16,409 nt of DNA from an uncultured Holophagaceae bacterium (GTDB lineage: Bacteria > Acidobacteriota > Holophagae > Holophagales > Holophagaceae), in NCBI GenBank assembly GCA_903927605.1, contig CAIYNT010000157.1, forward strand, positions 1 through 16,409, written 5' to 3'. A program made the position numbers and the translations under genes. Below are positions 6,293 to 15,219 of this stretch, in pieces. The number at the start of each line of letters is the position of its first letter. The stretch's first letter is position 1. The notes below the pieces were generated by a model. The model had not been told where the DNA came from and did no database searches. It saw only the letters and a program-made list of their open reading frames with translations.

Positions 6293-7339
6293 ATGGAAAT
6301 GCTCTGGTTCTGGCTCACATCCGTTCTGGTGGCCATCTATGTCGTGATGGACGGCTTCGATTTCGGGGCCGGCATCCTGCACCTCTTCGTGGCCAAGACC
6401 AACGAGGAGCGCCGCGAGATCCTCGGGGCGGTCGGTCCCCTGTGGGACGGCAACGAAGTCTGGCTCCTCGCCGGGGGTGGCACCATGTTCCTGGCCTTCC
6501 CGAGGGTGCTTGCCTCTGGATTCTCCGGGTTCTACCTGCCCCTGTTTCTGGTGCTCTGGTTCCTGCTGCTCCGGGCCATCTCCATTGAATTCCGTTCCCA
6601 CGTGAACGATGGCCTCTGGCGCCATCTCTGGGATACGGGATTCACCATCTCTAGCATCGTGCTCCCGGTCCTCTTCGGTGCCGCCCTGGGCAATGTGCTG
6701 AGAGGCGTTCCGCTGGATGCCAGCGGTTATTTCGCGATGCCCCTTTGGACGAGTTTCCAGGTGGGCGCCTGGCCGGGAATCCTGGATTGGTACACGGTCC
6801 TCATCGGAGTGTTCGCCCTGGTGACCATGGCGGCCCATGGATCCGTCTTCCTCGCATGGAAAACTGAAGGCCCCGTCCAGGAGCGGTCCGTCGCGCTGTC
6901 CCTGAAGCTATGGGCGATCGTGGTGGTGGTGTGGATCCTGGCCACCGTGGCCAGCTTCCTGGTGACCCCGGTGCTCTTCCAGAACCTGCCCAGGGCCCCC
7001 CTTGCCTGGCTGGCCATGGTGATCTTCCTCGCCGGCTTGGTGGTGGTGTTCCTGGGCGTGAACCAGAAGAAGTATCTGCTGGCCTTCCTGGGTTCCGGCG
7101 CCTTCATCCTCGGGATCCTCGCGGCCACCGCCGCCTGTGTCTATCCCGTGATGCTCAAGTCCACGCTCAACCCGGAGTACAGCCTCACAGCCTTCAACTC
7201 CCTGGCGGGTCGCACGGGCTTGAACGCAGCGATGGGGTGGTGGTTCATCGCCTTCGTCATCGTCCTGGGTTACTACACCTACCTGTTCCGGGTCCACCGA
7301 GGGAAGGTGAAGGCGGCCAGCGAGGGAGAGGGCTACTGA
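6293..7339 (+). CDS. cydB: Cytochrome bd-type quinol oxidase subunit II
   Basis: Subunit II of the bd oxidase, 348 residues, close to the usual length of 335-380. The N-terminus has VVMDGFDFGAGIL (residues 17-29) and GPLWDGNEVWL (48-58), the two CydB signatures with the acidic residues that serve the proton path and heme region. Eight hydrophobic segments are recognisable along the chain. The Shine-Dalgarno TAGGAGG overlaps the cydA stop codon (6281-6287), so the two subunits are almost certainly co-translated from one message. The gene ends 18 bases before a strong bidirectional terminator. No CydC/CydD assembly transporter is present here, so it must lie elsewhere if needed. Confidence 0.97.
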   Translation: MEMLWFWLTSVLVAIYVVMDGFDFGAGILHLFVAKTNEERREILGAVGPLWDGNEVWLLAGGGTMFLAFPRVLASGFSGFYLPLFLVLWFLLLRAISIEFRSHVNDGLWRHLWDTGFTISSIVLPVLFGAALGNVLRGVPLDASGYFAMPLWTSFQVGAWPGILDWYTVLIGVFALVTMAAHGSVFLAWKTEGPVQERSVALSLKLWAIVVVVWILATVASFLVTPVLFQNLPRAPLAWLAMVIFLAGLVVVFLGVNQKKYLLAFLGSGAFILGILAATAACVYPVMLKSTLNPEYSLTAFNSLAGRTGLNAAMGWWFIAFVIVLGYYTYLFRVHRGKVKAASEGEGY

Positions 7340-7357
7340 GAACGTGGTTCGTCTCGT

Positions 7358-7385
7358 AAAAAAGGGCGCCGAGGCGCCCTTTTTT
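7358..7385. terminator. Bidirectional intrinsic terminator between cydB and cmk
   Basis: GGGCGCC (7364-7370) and GGCGCCC (7373-7379) form a perfect GC stem, with six A bases before (7358-7363) and six T bases after (7380-7385). It has the form of an intrinsic terminator on both strands and separates the + strand cydAB operon from the - strand operon ending in cmk. Confidence 0.9.
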
Positions 7386-7401
7386 GCGCGAGGATCGGCA
7401 T

Positions 7402-8067
7402 TCAAGAATGGGCCGAGTGCCGCGCCGCGATCCGATCCACCACCTGATCCAGGTCCAGATCGCTAGAGTCGAGTTCCATGGCATCTTCGGCTTTTCGCAG
7501 GGGAGCTACGGCGCGCGTGCTGTCGGCTTGGTCGCGGCGCTGGAGGTCGGCGAGCACATCTTCGAGAACCGGCGATTGCCCCTTGGCCTGGAGTTCCAGG
7601 AACCGTCGGCGGGCCCGGGCCTCGGGGCTGGCGGTGAGGAAGACTTTGCAACAGGCCTGGGTGAATACTACGGTGCCGATGTCCCTGCCATCCACCACCC
7701 AGTGACCGGTAGAGCCGATGCGGCGCTGCTGGTCCACCAGCACCTCGCGGACCCGGACGTCGGCGCTCACGGGCGTGACCAGGCGAGTGATCTCCGGGCT
7801 GCGGATGGCTTCGCTGACATCTTCGCTCGCCAGGTACATCCGTCCGCCGGCCTGGGATAGATCTAGGCCGGAGAGTAGGCACTCCAGGGCGGGACGGTCA
7901 TCCAGGGCGATCCCCGCCCGCTGGATGGCCAGGGCCGCAGCCCGGTACATGGCGCCGGTATCGAGGTACTGCCAACCAAGACGCTCGGCGACCCGCCGGG
8001 CGGTGGTGGACTTCCCCACGCCCGATGGGCCGTCGATGGCGATCAGAGGAAAGGCGGGGACGGTCAT
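7402..8067 (-). CDS. cmk: Cytidylate kinase
   Basis: Phosphorylates CMP and dCMP to the diphosphates in pyrimidine salvage, in the cytoplasm. The 221-residue length from the ATG at 8067 agrees with the bacterial family (about 225). The P-loop GPSGVGKS (residues 13-20), the following YLDTGAMYRA substrate motif and VVDGRDIGTVVF are all characteristic. The ATG at 8067 gives an N-terminus like that of E. coli Cmk; an upstream GTG at 8106, overlapping the stop of the cytochrome gene as GTGA, would add 13 residues and cannot be excluded because no clear Shine-Dalgarno supports either. It is last in the minus-strand run and ends just before the bidirectional terminator. Confidence 0.93.
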   Translation of the reverse strand: MTVPAFPLIAIDGPSGVGKSTTARRVAERLGWQYLDTGAMYRAAALAIQRAGIALDDRPALECLLSGLDLSQAGGRMYLASEDVSEAIRSPEITRLVTPVSADVRVREVLVDQQRRIGSTGHWVVDGRDIGTVVFTQACCKVFLTASPEARARRRFLELQAKGQSPVLEDVLADLQRRDQADSTRAVAPLRKAEDAMELDSSDLDLDQVVDRIAARHSAHS

Positions 8068-8102
8068 TCCCACATTCTGGTATGGGGTGTCCCGCCGATC
8101 TA

Positions 8103-9557
8103 TCACTTCATGCCGAGTTCCTTGAGGACTTTGGGATCCTTCTCGTCCTGGGCCAAGAGGATGTGGCAGGTATCACAGTCACCCTTGATGGTGCGGCCGT
8201 CGGCAGAAGTGTGACTGCCGTCGTGGCACCGGAAGCAGCCCACGGAATCCTCGTGGCCGATGTTGTTCGGATGAGTGCCCCAGGTCAGTTTCATCTCGGG
8301 GAAGACGTTGTGCAGATAGATGGTCTTGACCACCTCGCCAGCCGTGTCCACCTGGCCCCGCTTCTGCCGGAAAATCTCGGGGTAGGTCGTGCGGTAGTAC
8401 TCCGCCAGTTCCATGGGGATCTTCGCGGCGGCGGTCTTCTGGTCGGGGTAGTCCACCTTCAGCAGCTCCAACGCCTTCTTCTTGAGGAAAGGCAGTTCAG
8501 CACTCATGCGACCATTGGCAAGGGCCTTGTCGAGGGCGCGGTCGGGCAATTGGAAGGTATGGGTCGGGCGATTGTGGCAGTCAACACAATCCATCTGGCG
8601 GGTGACGGCCTTGTCCAGCTTCTCCTTCGGGAGATTCTTGAATTCGTCAGTGACGAACTCCACGAGCTGACCCTGGTCATCCCGGTAAGTGACCTTGGGG
8701 ATCTCCTGCCGGCGGTGATCGGTGGTGACGTAGCTGATGCGGGCCATGGTATCGAGGTGGCGGCCGTGGATGCCGGTGGTGCCGTTGGCGGTATGCCCGC
8801 CGATCTTGAGGAGCAGGACGCTGGTGGAGGGGGTGTTCGCCTCATCCTCGGCGTACTTGGTCCGGATGATCAGCTTGTTGTCAGAGAATTTCTGGGGCCA
8901 GTGGCACTGTTCGCAGGTTTCCCGGGCGGGACGCAGGTGCTCGACTGGGCTCGGAATCGGGCGCGAGTAGGTGCCGAAGGCCACTGCGAACAACTGCCGT
9001 GCGCCGGAGATCTTGGCCCTCACTAAGGCGGGCGCGCCATGTCCGATGTGGCACTGGGCGCAGCCCACGCGGGAGTGGGGCGAGTCCAGGAAGGCGGTGT
9101 ATTCGGGGCTCATCACCGTATGGCAGGTGAGCCCGCAGAACTGGTTGGAGTCCATGTATTCCACGCCCTTCATGCCAGCCGTTCCCAGGATCGACACGTT
9201 GATGAAGGTCAGGACGCCCACGACAGTCAGGAGGTGGCGGACACCGGGATGCTTGAAGTCCACGGCCTGCAGGGGCAGGGGAGCATCACCAGCAAGCCTG
9301 GCCTTGCGTTGCACGCGAAGGATGCCGAGGGGGATCAAGGTAAGGCCAACCAGGAAGAGGGCCGGCAGGATGACGAAGAGCAGGATGCCCATGTACGGAT
9401 TGACCTGCTCAGGACGACCGGTGAACTCCATGAACCAGAACCAGACGAGGACAAAAGCAGAGCTGGTGGTCAGGGCCGCGCCCGTCAGCGTGATCCAGTT
9501 GTTGCCCAACTGGAACGCCAGCCGAGTCAGGTCTCTCACGCGCAACCTAATACTCAT
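8103..9557 (-). CDS. Membrane-anchored NapC/NirT-type hexaheme cytochrome c (ImcH-like design)
   Basis: A 484-residue protein that probably oxidises quinol in the inner membrane and passes electrons to periplasmic carriers. Three hydrophobic helices lie near residues 22-45, 55-80 and 108-128. The heme region follows with C141-GLT-C145-H146, an unusual CX3CH, and five CXXCH motifs at Cys166, Cys215, Cys324, Cys441 and Cys461. The first motif and following TVMSPEY resemble the NrfH/NapC first-heme region, where a Met supplies a ligand. Three helices followed by a multiheme domain is the design I recall for Geobacter ImcH, an inner-membrane cytochrome for extracellular acceptors; ImcH has, as I recall, one more heme. 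The start at 9557 has GAGGTG (minus strand of 9563-9568) six bases upstream; an ATG at 9617 would add 20 residues without such support. Neighbours are housekeeping genes and do not help. Confidence 0.88.
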   Translation of the reverse strand: MSIRLRVRDLTRLAFQLGNNWITLTGAALTTSSAFVLVWFWFMEFTGRPEQVNPYMGILLFVILPALFLVGLTLIPLGILRVQRKARLAGDAPLPLQAVDFKHPGVRHLLTVVGVLTFINVSILGTAGMKGVEYMDSNQFCGLTCHTVMSPEYTAFLDSPHSRVGCAQCHIGHGAPALVRAKISGARQLFAVAFGTYSRPIPSPVEHLRPARETCEQCHWPQKFSDNKLIIRTKYAEDEANTPSTSVLLLKIGGHTANGTTGIHGRHLDTMARISYVTTDHRRQEIPKVTYRDDQGQLVEFVTDEFKNLPKEKLDKAVTRQMDCVDCHNRPTHTFQLPDRALDKALANGRMSAELPFLKKKALELLKVDYPDQKTAAAKIPMELAEYYRTTYPEIFRQKRGQVDTAGEVVKTIYLHNVFPEMKLTWGTHPNNIGHEDSVGCFRCHDGSHTSADGRTIKGDCDTCHILLAQDEKDPKVLKELGMK

Positions 9558-9740
9558 AAATTCACCTCGAAAATCAGAAAACATATCAGGAGACACGAGA
9601 GTAGGAAATGTCTTCACTTACCCTAATTTCTTCCAGGCACTTCCGCAAGCCCTGGATGGTCCGCTCTCATTACAAATCCATTGATATCAATTGGCGATAA
9701 TCTGCGTTGTGACAGATATCCAAGCCTCCTGCGCAGCGAG
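9558..9740 (-). promoter_or_regulatory. AT-rich spacer upstream of the cytochrome gene, with palindrome ATTGATATCAAT
   Basis: This 183-base gap between recQ and the cytochrome gene is richer in A and T than the flanks and holds no credible gene. A 12-base perfect palindrome lies at 9680-9691; its half-sites TTGAT/ATCAA equal the FNR half-sites but lack the four-base spacer of a true FNR box. Several weak -10-like hexamers occur (for example TGTAAT on the minus strand close to the palindrome), but I cannot pair any with a good -35. The cytochrome gene is likely to have its own regulated promoter here. Confidence 0.4.
9563..9568 (-). promoter_or_regulatory. Shine-Dalgarno that decides the hexaheme cytochrome start
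   Basis: GAGGTG on the minus strand, six bases before the ATG at 9557. It supports this start over the in-frame ATG 60 bases upstream and gives a short N-terminus (MSIRLRVRDLTRL) before the first membrane helix. Confidence 0.7.
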
Positions 9741-11426
<1,686 letters not shown>

Positions 11427-12553
11427 TCAGCAGCCGCCATCGAGCAGGGGCCCAGCAGCAGTCCAGAAGGCCTGCATCTCCTCGGGCTTCCCGAAGGTCA
11501 CACGGACGTGGTTCGGCAGACCATAGCCATGCATGGGGCGGACGATGACACCGCGCTGCAACAACTCCTTGAAGAGTTCCTTGGCGGGGTAGGCACTCTC
11601 CAGCAGCACGAAGTTGCCGCAAGTCCCCGAGATCTGGCAGCGGTGTTTCGCCGCTTCGACGATGAAGGCGGCACGGGCCTCGGTGTTCTTCTGGCGGGAG
11701 AAGGCCTCGAAGGCCACATCCTGGACAGCGACTTCGGCGGCGGCCTGAGCCAGGTGGTTCGTATTGAAGGGACTGCGTACCCGATCGAGGAATCCCATCA
11801 ACTCCTTGGAGCCCAGGCCATAGCCGATGCGGAGCCCGGCCAATGCGTGGATCTTGGAGAAGGTGTGCAGCACCAGCAGATTCGGGCGTTCATCCAGGTA
11901 GGCGGCGGCATCCGGGTACTGGGAGGGATTCTCGTATTCGGCATAGGCCTGATCCACCACCAGGATGATGTCCTCGCGTAGGTTCCTCACCAATCGTTCG
12001 ACGGAGGCCCTGTCCAGAAGGATGCCCGTGGGGTTGTTGGGATGCCCCAGATAGACAAGGCGGGTGTCTTCGGCTACCGATCGCAGGATGTCGTCCACGT
12101 CGAGTTCCGTGGCCGAGGCCCGGGATTCGATGACGTGCCCACCGGCGGTCTGCGTGGCGATGCCATAGATGGCGAAGCTGTGCTTGGGAATGACGGCGCT
12201 TCCACCGTCAAGGAAGGCAGCCTTGGCCACCATTTCGAGGATCTCACTGCTCCCGTTGCCGAGGATCACGCGATCCACGGAGACACCCTTCCGCTCGGCG
12301 ATGCGCTTGCGGAGATAGTAGCCATCGCTGACCGGGTACAGACCCAGACCTTCAAATTCGGAGCCCGCCACGACGGAGGCCACGCGGGCCTTCACGGCCT
12401 CTGTGGGGCCCCAGGGGTTCTCGTTGGAAGCCAGCTTGACGATCCGGGTGAGCCCCAGTTCCCGTTGCACTTCCTGGATGGGCTTGCCGGGCACGTAGAG
12501 CGGGATGCGCGACAGGTGCTCGAAGCCCGGCACGGTGGAGAGGCTCGCGTTCA

Positions 12554-12554
<1 letters not shown>
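11427..12554 (-). CDS. hisC: Histidinol-phosphate aminotransferase
   Basis: A 375-residue PLP enzyme that, as HisC, transfers an amino group from glutamate to imidazole-acetol phosphate in histidine synthesis. The length and motifs match fold type I aminotransferases: ASNENPWGP (42-50), HPNNPTG (171-177), DQAYAEY (201-207), the PLP lysine K234 in TFSKIHALAGLRIGYG, and Arg242 as the likely substrate carboxylate contact. Its ATG overlaps the clpP stop (TGATG at 12556-12552), so it is translationally coupled to clpP. No other his gene is nearby; a broader role towards aromatic amino acids is possible, since this family includes such members. It ends with TGA immediately followed in the same frame by the recQ start. 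Confidence 0.88.
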
Positions 12555-13150
<596 letters not shown>

Positions 13151-13182
13151 GGGCCCTCCGGCTGGCTGATCAGGATAACAAG

Positions 13183-13202
13183 AAGGCGCCCGGAGGCGCC
13201 TT
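13183..13202 (-). terminator. Hairpin between tig and clpP
   Basis: AAGGCGCC-CGGA-GGCGCCTT is a perfect eight-base-pair hairpin in the 75-base gap. On the minus strand it is followed by CTTGTTATC, a poor T-tract, so it is at best a partial terminator or an attenuator or processing site that could set the ratio of ClpP to trigger factor. Confidence 0.5.
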
Positions 13203-13225
13203 CCGCGTAGGCAATCTGCGACAGA

Positions 13226-14803
13226 CTACTTCTTCGCCGTAGCGGCTTTTTTGGCCTTTGGTTTCTCATCGGCCTCGGGCTCAGCCGCGGCGGCCGGCTT
13301 CTCCTGCTTTGACTTGGCGACTTTTTTGGCGGGCTTTTCTTCGGCCTCGCCCTCGTGATCGTGGTCACAGTCGGGACCATGGATGTGACCAGCCGGTGCC
13401 ACGGCGACAGGTTCGCCACCTTCCTGGCCTTCCAGATCACCGCCCTCCAGGCCGCCCGCATCGAAGCGGTTCACGGGAATGCCGGCCTCCCGCTTCCGCT
13501 CCAGTTCGACTAGGGCCTCGAAGGCAGCCTTGTCCAGCAGCTCTTCGGTGATCTTGGCGGTGGTGAGCAGGCGGTCGAAGATGCGGTCGGTCCGCAGGCG
13601 GCCCTTGATCTCGGTGACATTCCCGCGCTTCTCCAGTTCGGTCTTGAAGGCCTCGAAGGGTTGCTGGACCTGGTTCTCGGCCATGAAGGTGCGGATCTCG
13701 GCGTCAATATCCGCCTCAGGCACTTCAATGGATTCCGCGTTGCCGATGGCCTGCAGCAGATAGCCGCTGCGGACCGCACGCTCGGCATCGTTCAGGCGGT
13801 ACTGGCGATAGGCCTGCCAGTTCACCTTCTTGGGATCCATGCCCTGGCGGGACACCTGCTGGGCGAACTCCTGGCAGTAGTCATCCAGCTGCAGCCCCAC
13901 CATGGAGCGGGGCACCTCGAAGGGCGCCGCATCCAGCAGCGTGTCAAGCATGGTGGCGTGGAGCCGGGCCACGGCGTCCTGCTCGGCGGCCTCTCCCAGA
14001 TCCTTGCTGACAGCCGCCTTCAGGGCTTCCAGGTTCTCGAAGGCACCCATGTCCTTGGCGAACTCATCCCCCAGGTCCGGCACTTCCTTGCGTCGCAGAT
14101 CCTTGATCTGAATTTCATAGGCCAAAGTTTTGCCAGCAAGGACGGTGTTGGCATCGTCGGATGCGTGGGTCAGGGTGAAGGCCTTCTTCTCGTCGACCTT
14201 CAGGCCGATCAGCTCGGCGTCGAAGGGCCGGGTGCCATCGATCTCCAGCACCTGGTCCTGGTAGGTCTGGGCGCGAAGGCCCTGGGGCTTGACCCGGATG
14301 TCGCAGGTGGCGACGAGGCCCACAGCCACGGTGCCGTCCTCCACGGGGAGGTGCTTGACGGCCCGCTGGCGCAGGCCTTCGAGGTGCTCCTGGATCGTGG
14401 CTTCGTCCACGGCCCGCTTCTTCTTGGTCAGGACCATGGTCTTGTAGTCGGGCAGGGGAACCTCTGGGGCCACGTCGAACAGGGCGCGGAAAACCGCGTC
14501 AGTACCTTCCTTCAGGTCCAGCTTTTCCAGGGTGGGATGGGAGATGGGCAGAGCACCGGCCTCCTGGGCAGCCTTCCAGAAATGCTTTTCCACCAGCTGC
14601 TGAGCCACGTCCGACTGGATCTCCCGGGCGTACTTCTGCATCAGCACTGGGCGCGGGGCTTTGCCGGGGCGGAAGCCGGGAATGCGGACCTTCGGTGTGA
14701 TCTTCGCCACCACCTCGCTGAAGGCGGCGCTCACCTCAGAGGCGGGCACCGTCACTTCGACGGCTTTGCGGGTGGGGGACTGGTGGTGGAGGGTGGCGGA
14801 CAT
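13226..14803 (-). CDS. tig: Trigger factor (ribosome-associated chaperone and prolyl isomerase) with long C-terminal tail
   Basis: A 525-residue chaperone that binds the ribosome near the exit tunnel and meets nascent chains. The N-terminal domain has the ribosome-binding signature GFRPGKAP (43-50). An FKBP-like prolyl isomerase domain lies around residues 155-240, and the helical C-terminal domain extends to about 446. The usual family length is about 430-450; residues 447-525 are an extra tail. The tail has a Gly/Glu-rich stretch, a His/Asp/Cys cluster (HIHGPDCDHDHEGE, from 473) and then a Lys/Ala/Pro/Glu-rich end. The ATG at 14803 is chosen because GGAGC lies seven to eight bases upstream and because the N-terminus then matches the family; an in-frame ATG at 14851 directly after a hairpin is an alternative giving 16 more residues. 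It follows tRNA-Leu and precedes clpP. Confidence 0.95.
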   Translation of the reverse strand: MSATLHHQSPTRKAVEVTVPASEVSAAFSEVVAKITPKVRIPGFRPGKAPRPVLMQKYAREIQSDVAQQLVEKHFWKAAQEAGALPISHPTLEKLDLKEGTDAVFRALFDVAPEVPLPDYKTMVLTKKKRAVDEATIQEHLEGLRQRAVKHLPVEDGTVAVGLVATCDIRVKPQGLRAQTYQDQVLEIDGTRPFDAELIGLKVDEKKAFTLTHASDDANTVLAGKTLAYEIQIKDLRRKEVPDLGDEFAKDMGAFENLEALKAAVSKDLGEAAEQDAVARLHATMLDTLLDAAPFEVPRSMVGLQLDDYCQEFAQQVSRQGMDPKKVNWQAYRQYRLNDAERAVRSGYLLQAIGNAESIEVPEADIDAEIRTFMAENQVQQPFEAFKTELEKRGNVTEIKGRLRTDRIFDRLLTTAKITEELLDKAAFEALVELERKREAGIPVNRFDAGGLEGGDLEGQEGGEPVAVAPAGHIHGPDCDHDHEGEAEEKPAKKVAKSKQEKPAAAAEPEADEKPKAKKAATAKK

Positions 14804-14859
14804 GGGTGCTCCGTGTTGCAAAGGAAGTGCAAAAGAATTTTCGGCTTTCATGGTGACTC

Positions 14860-14876
14860 GGGCACTTCCTGTGCCC
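14860..14876 (-). repeat. Hairpin D of the tig leader array
   Basis: GGGCAC-TTCCT-GTGCCC is a perfect six-base-pair inverted repeat. On the minus strand the loop reads AGGAA, a Shine-Dalgarno-like sequence, and the in-frame ATG at 14851 follows the hairpin by eight bases. It is the last of four consecutive hairpins before tig. Confidence 0.6.
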
Positions 14877-14877
14877 T

Positions 14878-14890
14878 CGCCCTTCGGGCG
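14878..14890 (-). repeat. Hairpin C of the tig leader array
   Basis: CGCCC-TTC-GGGCG, a perfect five-base-pair stem, GC only, with a GAA loop on the minus-strand RNA. It is separated by one base from hairpin D and by two from hairpin B. Confidence 0.55.
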
Positions 14891-14892
14891 GC

Positions 14893-14913
14893 AATGGCCG
14901 CTTTGCGGCCATT
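14893..14913 (-). repeat. Hairpin B of the tig leader array
   Basis: AATGGCCGC-TTT-GCGGCCATT, a perfect nine-base-pair stem, the strongest of the four. There is no T-tract on the minus strand side, so it is not an obvious terminator. Confidence 0.65.
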
Positions 14914-14920
14914 CCGTCCT

Positions 14921-14940
14921 ATTTGCCAATCCTGGCAAAT
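14921..14940 (-). repeat. Hairpin A, abutting the tRNA-Leu 3' end
   Basis: ATTTGCCA-ATCC-TGGCAAAT, a perfect eight-base-pair stem. Its outer base is the terminal A of the encoded CCA end of tRNA-Leu, so the hairpin starts exactly where the mature tRNA stops. This suggests a 3' processing signal or protection element. Confidence 0.6.
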
Positions 14941-15024
14941 GGTGCGAACGGTCGGACTCGAACCGACACGGTGTGAACCGCTGGAACCTAAATCCAGTGC
15001 GTCTACCAGTTCCGCCACGCTCGC
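14940..15024 (-). tRNA. tRNA-Leu (anticodon TAG)
   Basis: The minus strand folds as an 85-base tRNA with acceptor GCGAGCG/CGTTCGC, a long variable arm typical of class II tRNAs, the T-loop GGTTCGAGTCC, and an encoded CCA. The anticodon stem CTGGA/TCCAG encloses the loop TTTAGGT, which gives anticodon TAG, leucine codon CUA and by wobble other CUN. Confidence 0.95.
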
Positions 15025-15047
15025 AAAAAACCCAATTGTCAAACCGG

Positions 15048-15124
15048 TGGTGCGCCCAGAGCGACTCGAACGCCCGACCCTCAGGTTCGAAGCCTGATGC
15101 TCTATCCAGCTGAGCTATGGGCGC
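15048..15124 (-). tRNA. tRNA-Arg (anticodon TCG)
   Basis: The minus strand folds as a 77-base tRNA: acceptor GCGCCCA/TGGGCGC, D-arm AGCTCAGCTGGATAGAGC, anticodon stem TCAGG/CCTGA with loop CTTCGAA giving TCG, T-loop GTTCGAGTC, discriminator A and encoded CCA. It lies 23 bases before tRNA-Leu, so the two are probably one transcript. Confidence 0.95.
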
Positions 15125-15182
15125 GCACCGAATCCCCTAGTCTACCTGGAAGACCCGATTGCTTCGAGCCCTGGTTGACCGG

Positions 15183-15210
15183 ATAGGGCGCTGGTTGCTG
15201 AAGGCCCTAT
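15183..15210 (-). terminator. Possible hairpin after the deaminase gene
   Basis: ATAGGGC (15183-15189) and GCCCTAT (15204-15210) pair perfectly over a 14-base loop, ten bases after the deaminase stop on the minus strand. There is no T-tract, so termination is uncertain; read-through into the tRNAs is possible. Confidence 0.35.
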
Positions 15211-15219
15211 CTCAAAGGC

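Noticed and set aside
4919..6838. A 639-codon open frame on the minus strand across cydA and cydB
   Set aside because: It is the antisense shadow of two certain genes in GC-rich DNA. Its translation is rich in His, Gly, Glu and Arg without any domain, and it crosses the gene boundary.
8025..9026. A 333-codon plus-strand open frame opposite the cytochrome gene
   Set aside because: Antisense to six heme motifs and spans the cmk-cytochrome boundary; no features of its own.
9680..9691. FNR box at the ATTGATATCAAT palindrome
   Set aside because: FNR sites need a four-base spacer between TTGAT and ATCAA; here the half-sites are fused, so it is reported only as an unassigned palindrome.
15037..15042. 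TTGACA on the minus strand between tRNA-Arg and tRNA-Leu
   Set aside because: A matching -10 would lie inside the tRNA-Leu gene, and the 23-base spacing suggests co-transcription of the two tRNAs.
13661..15097. A 478-codon plus-strand open frame opposite tig and the tRNAs
   Set aside because: It runs antisense through tig and both tRNA genes, with low-complexity Gly/Leu/His composition and no recognisable motif.
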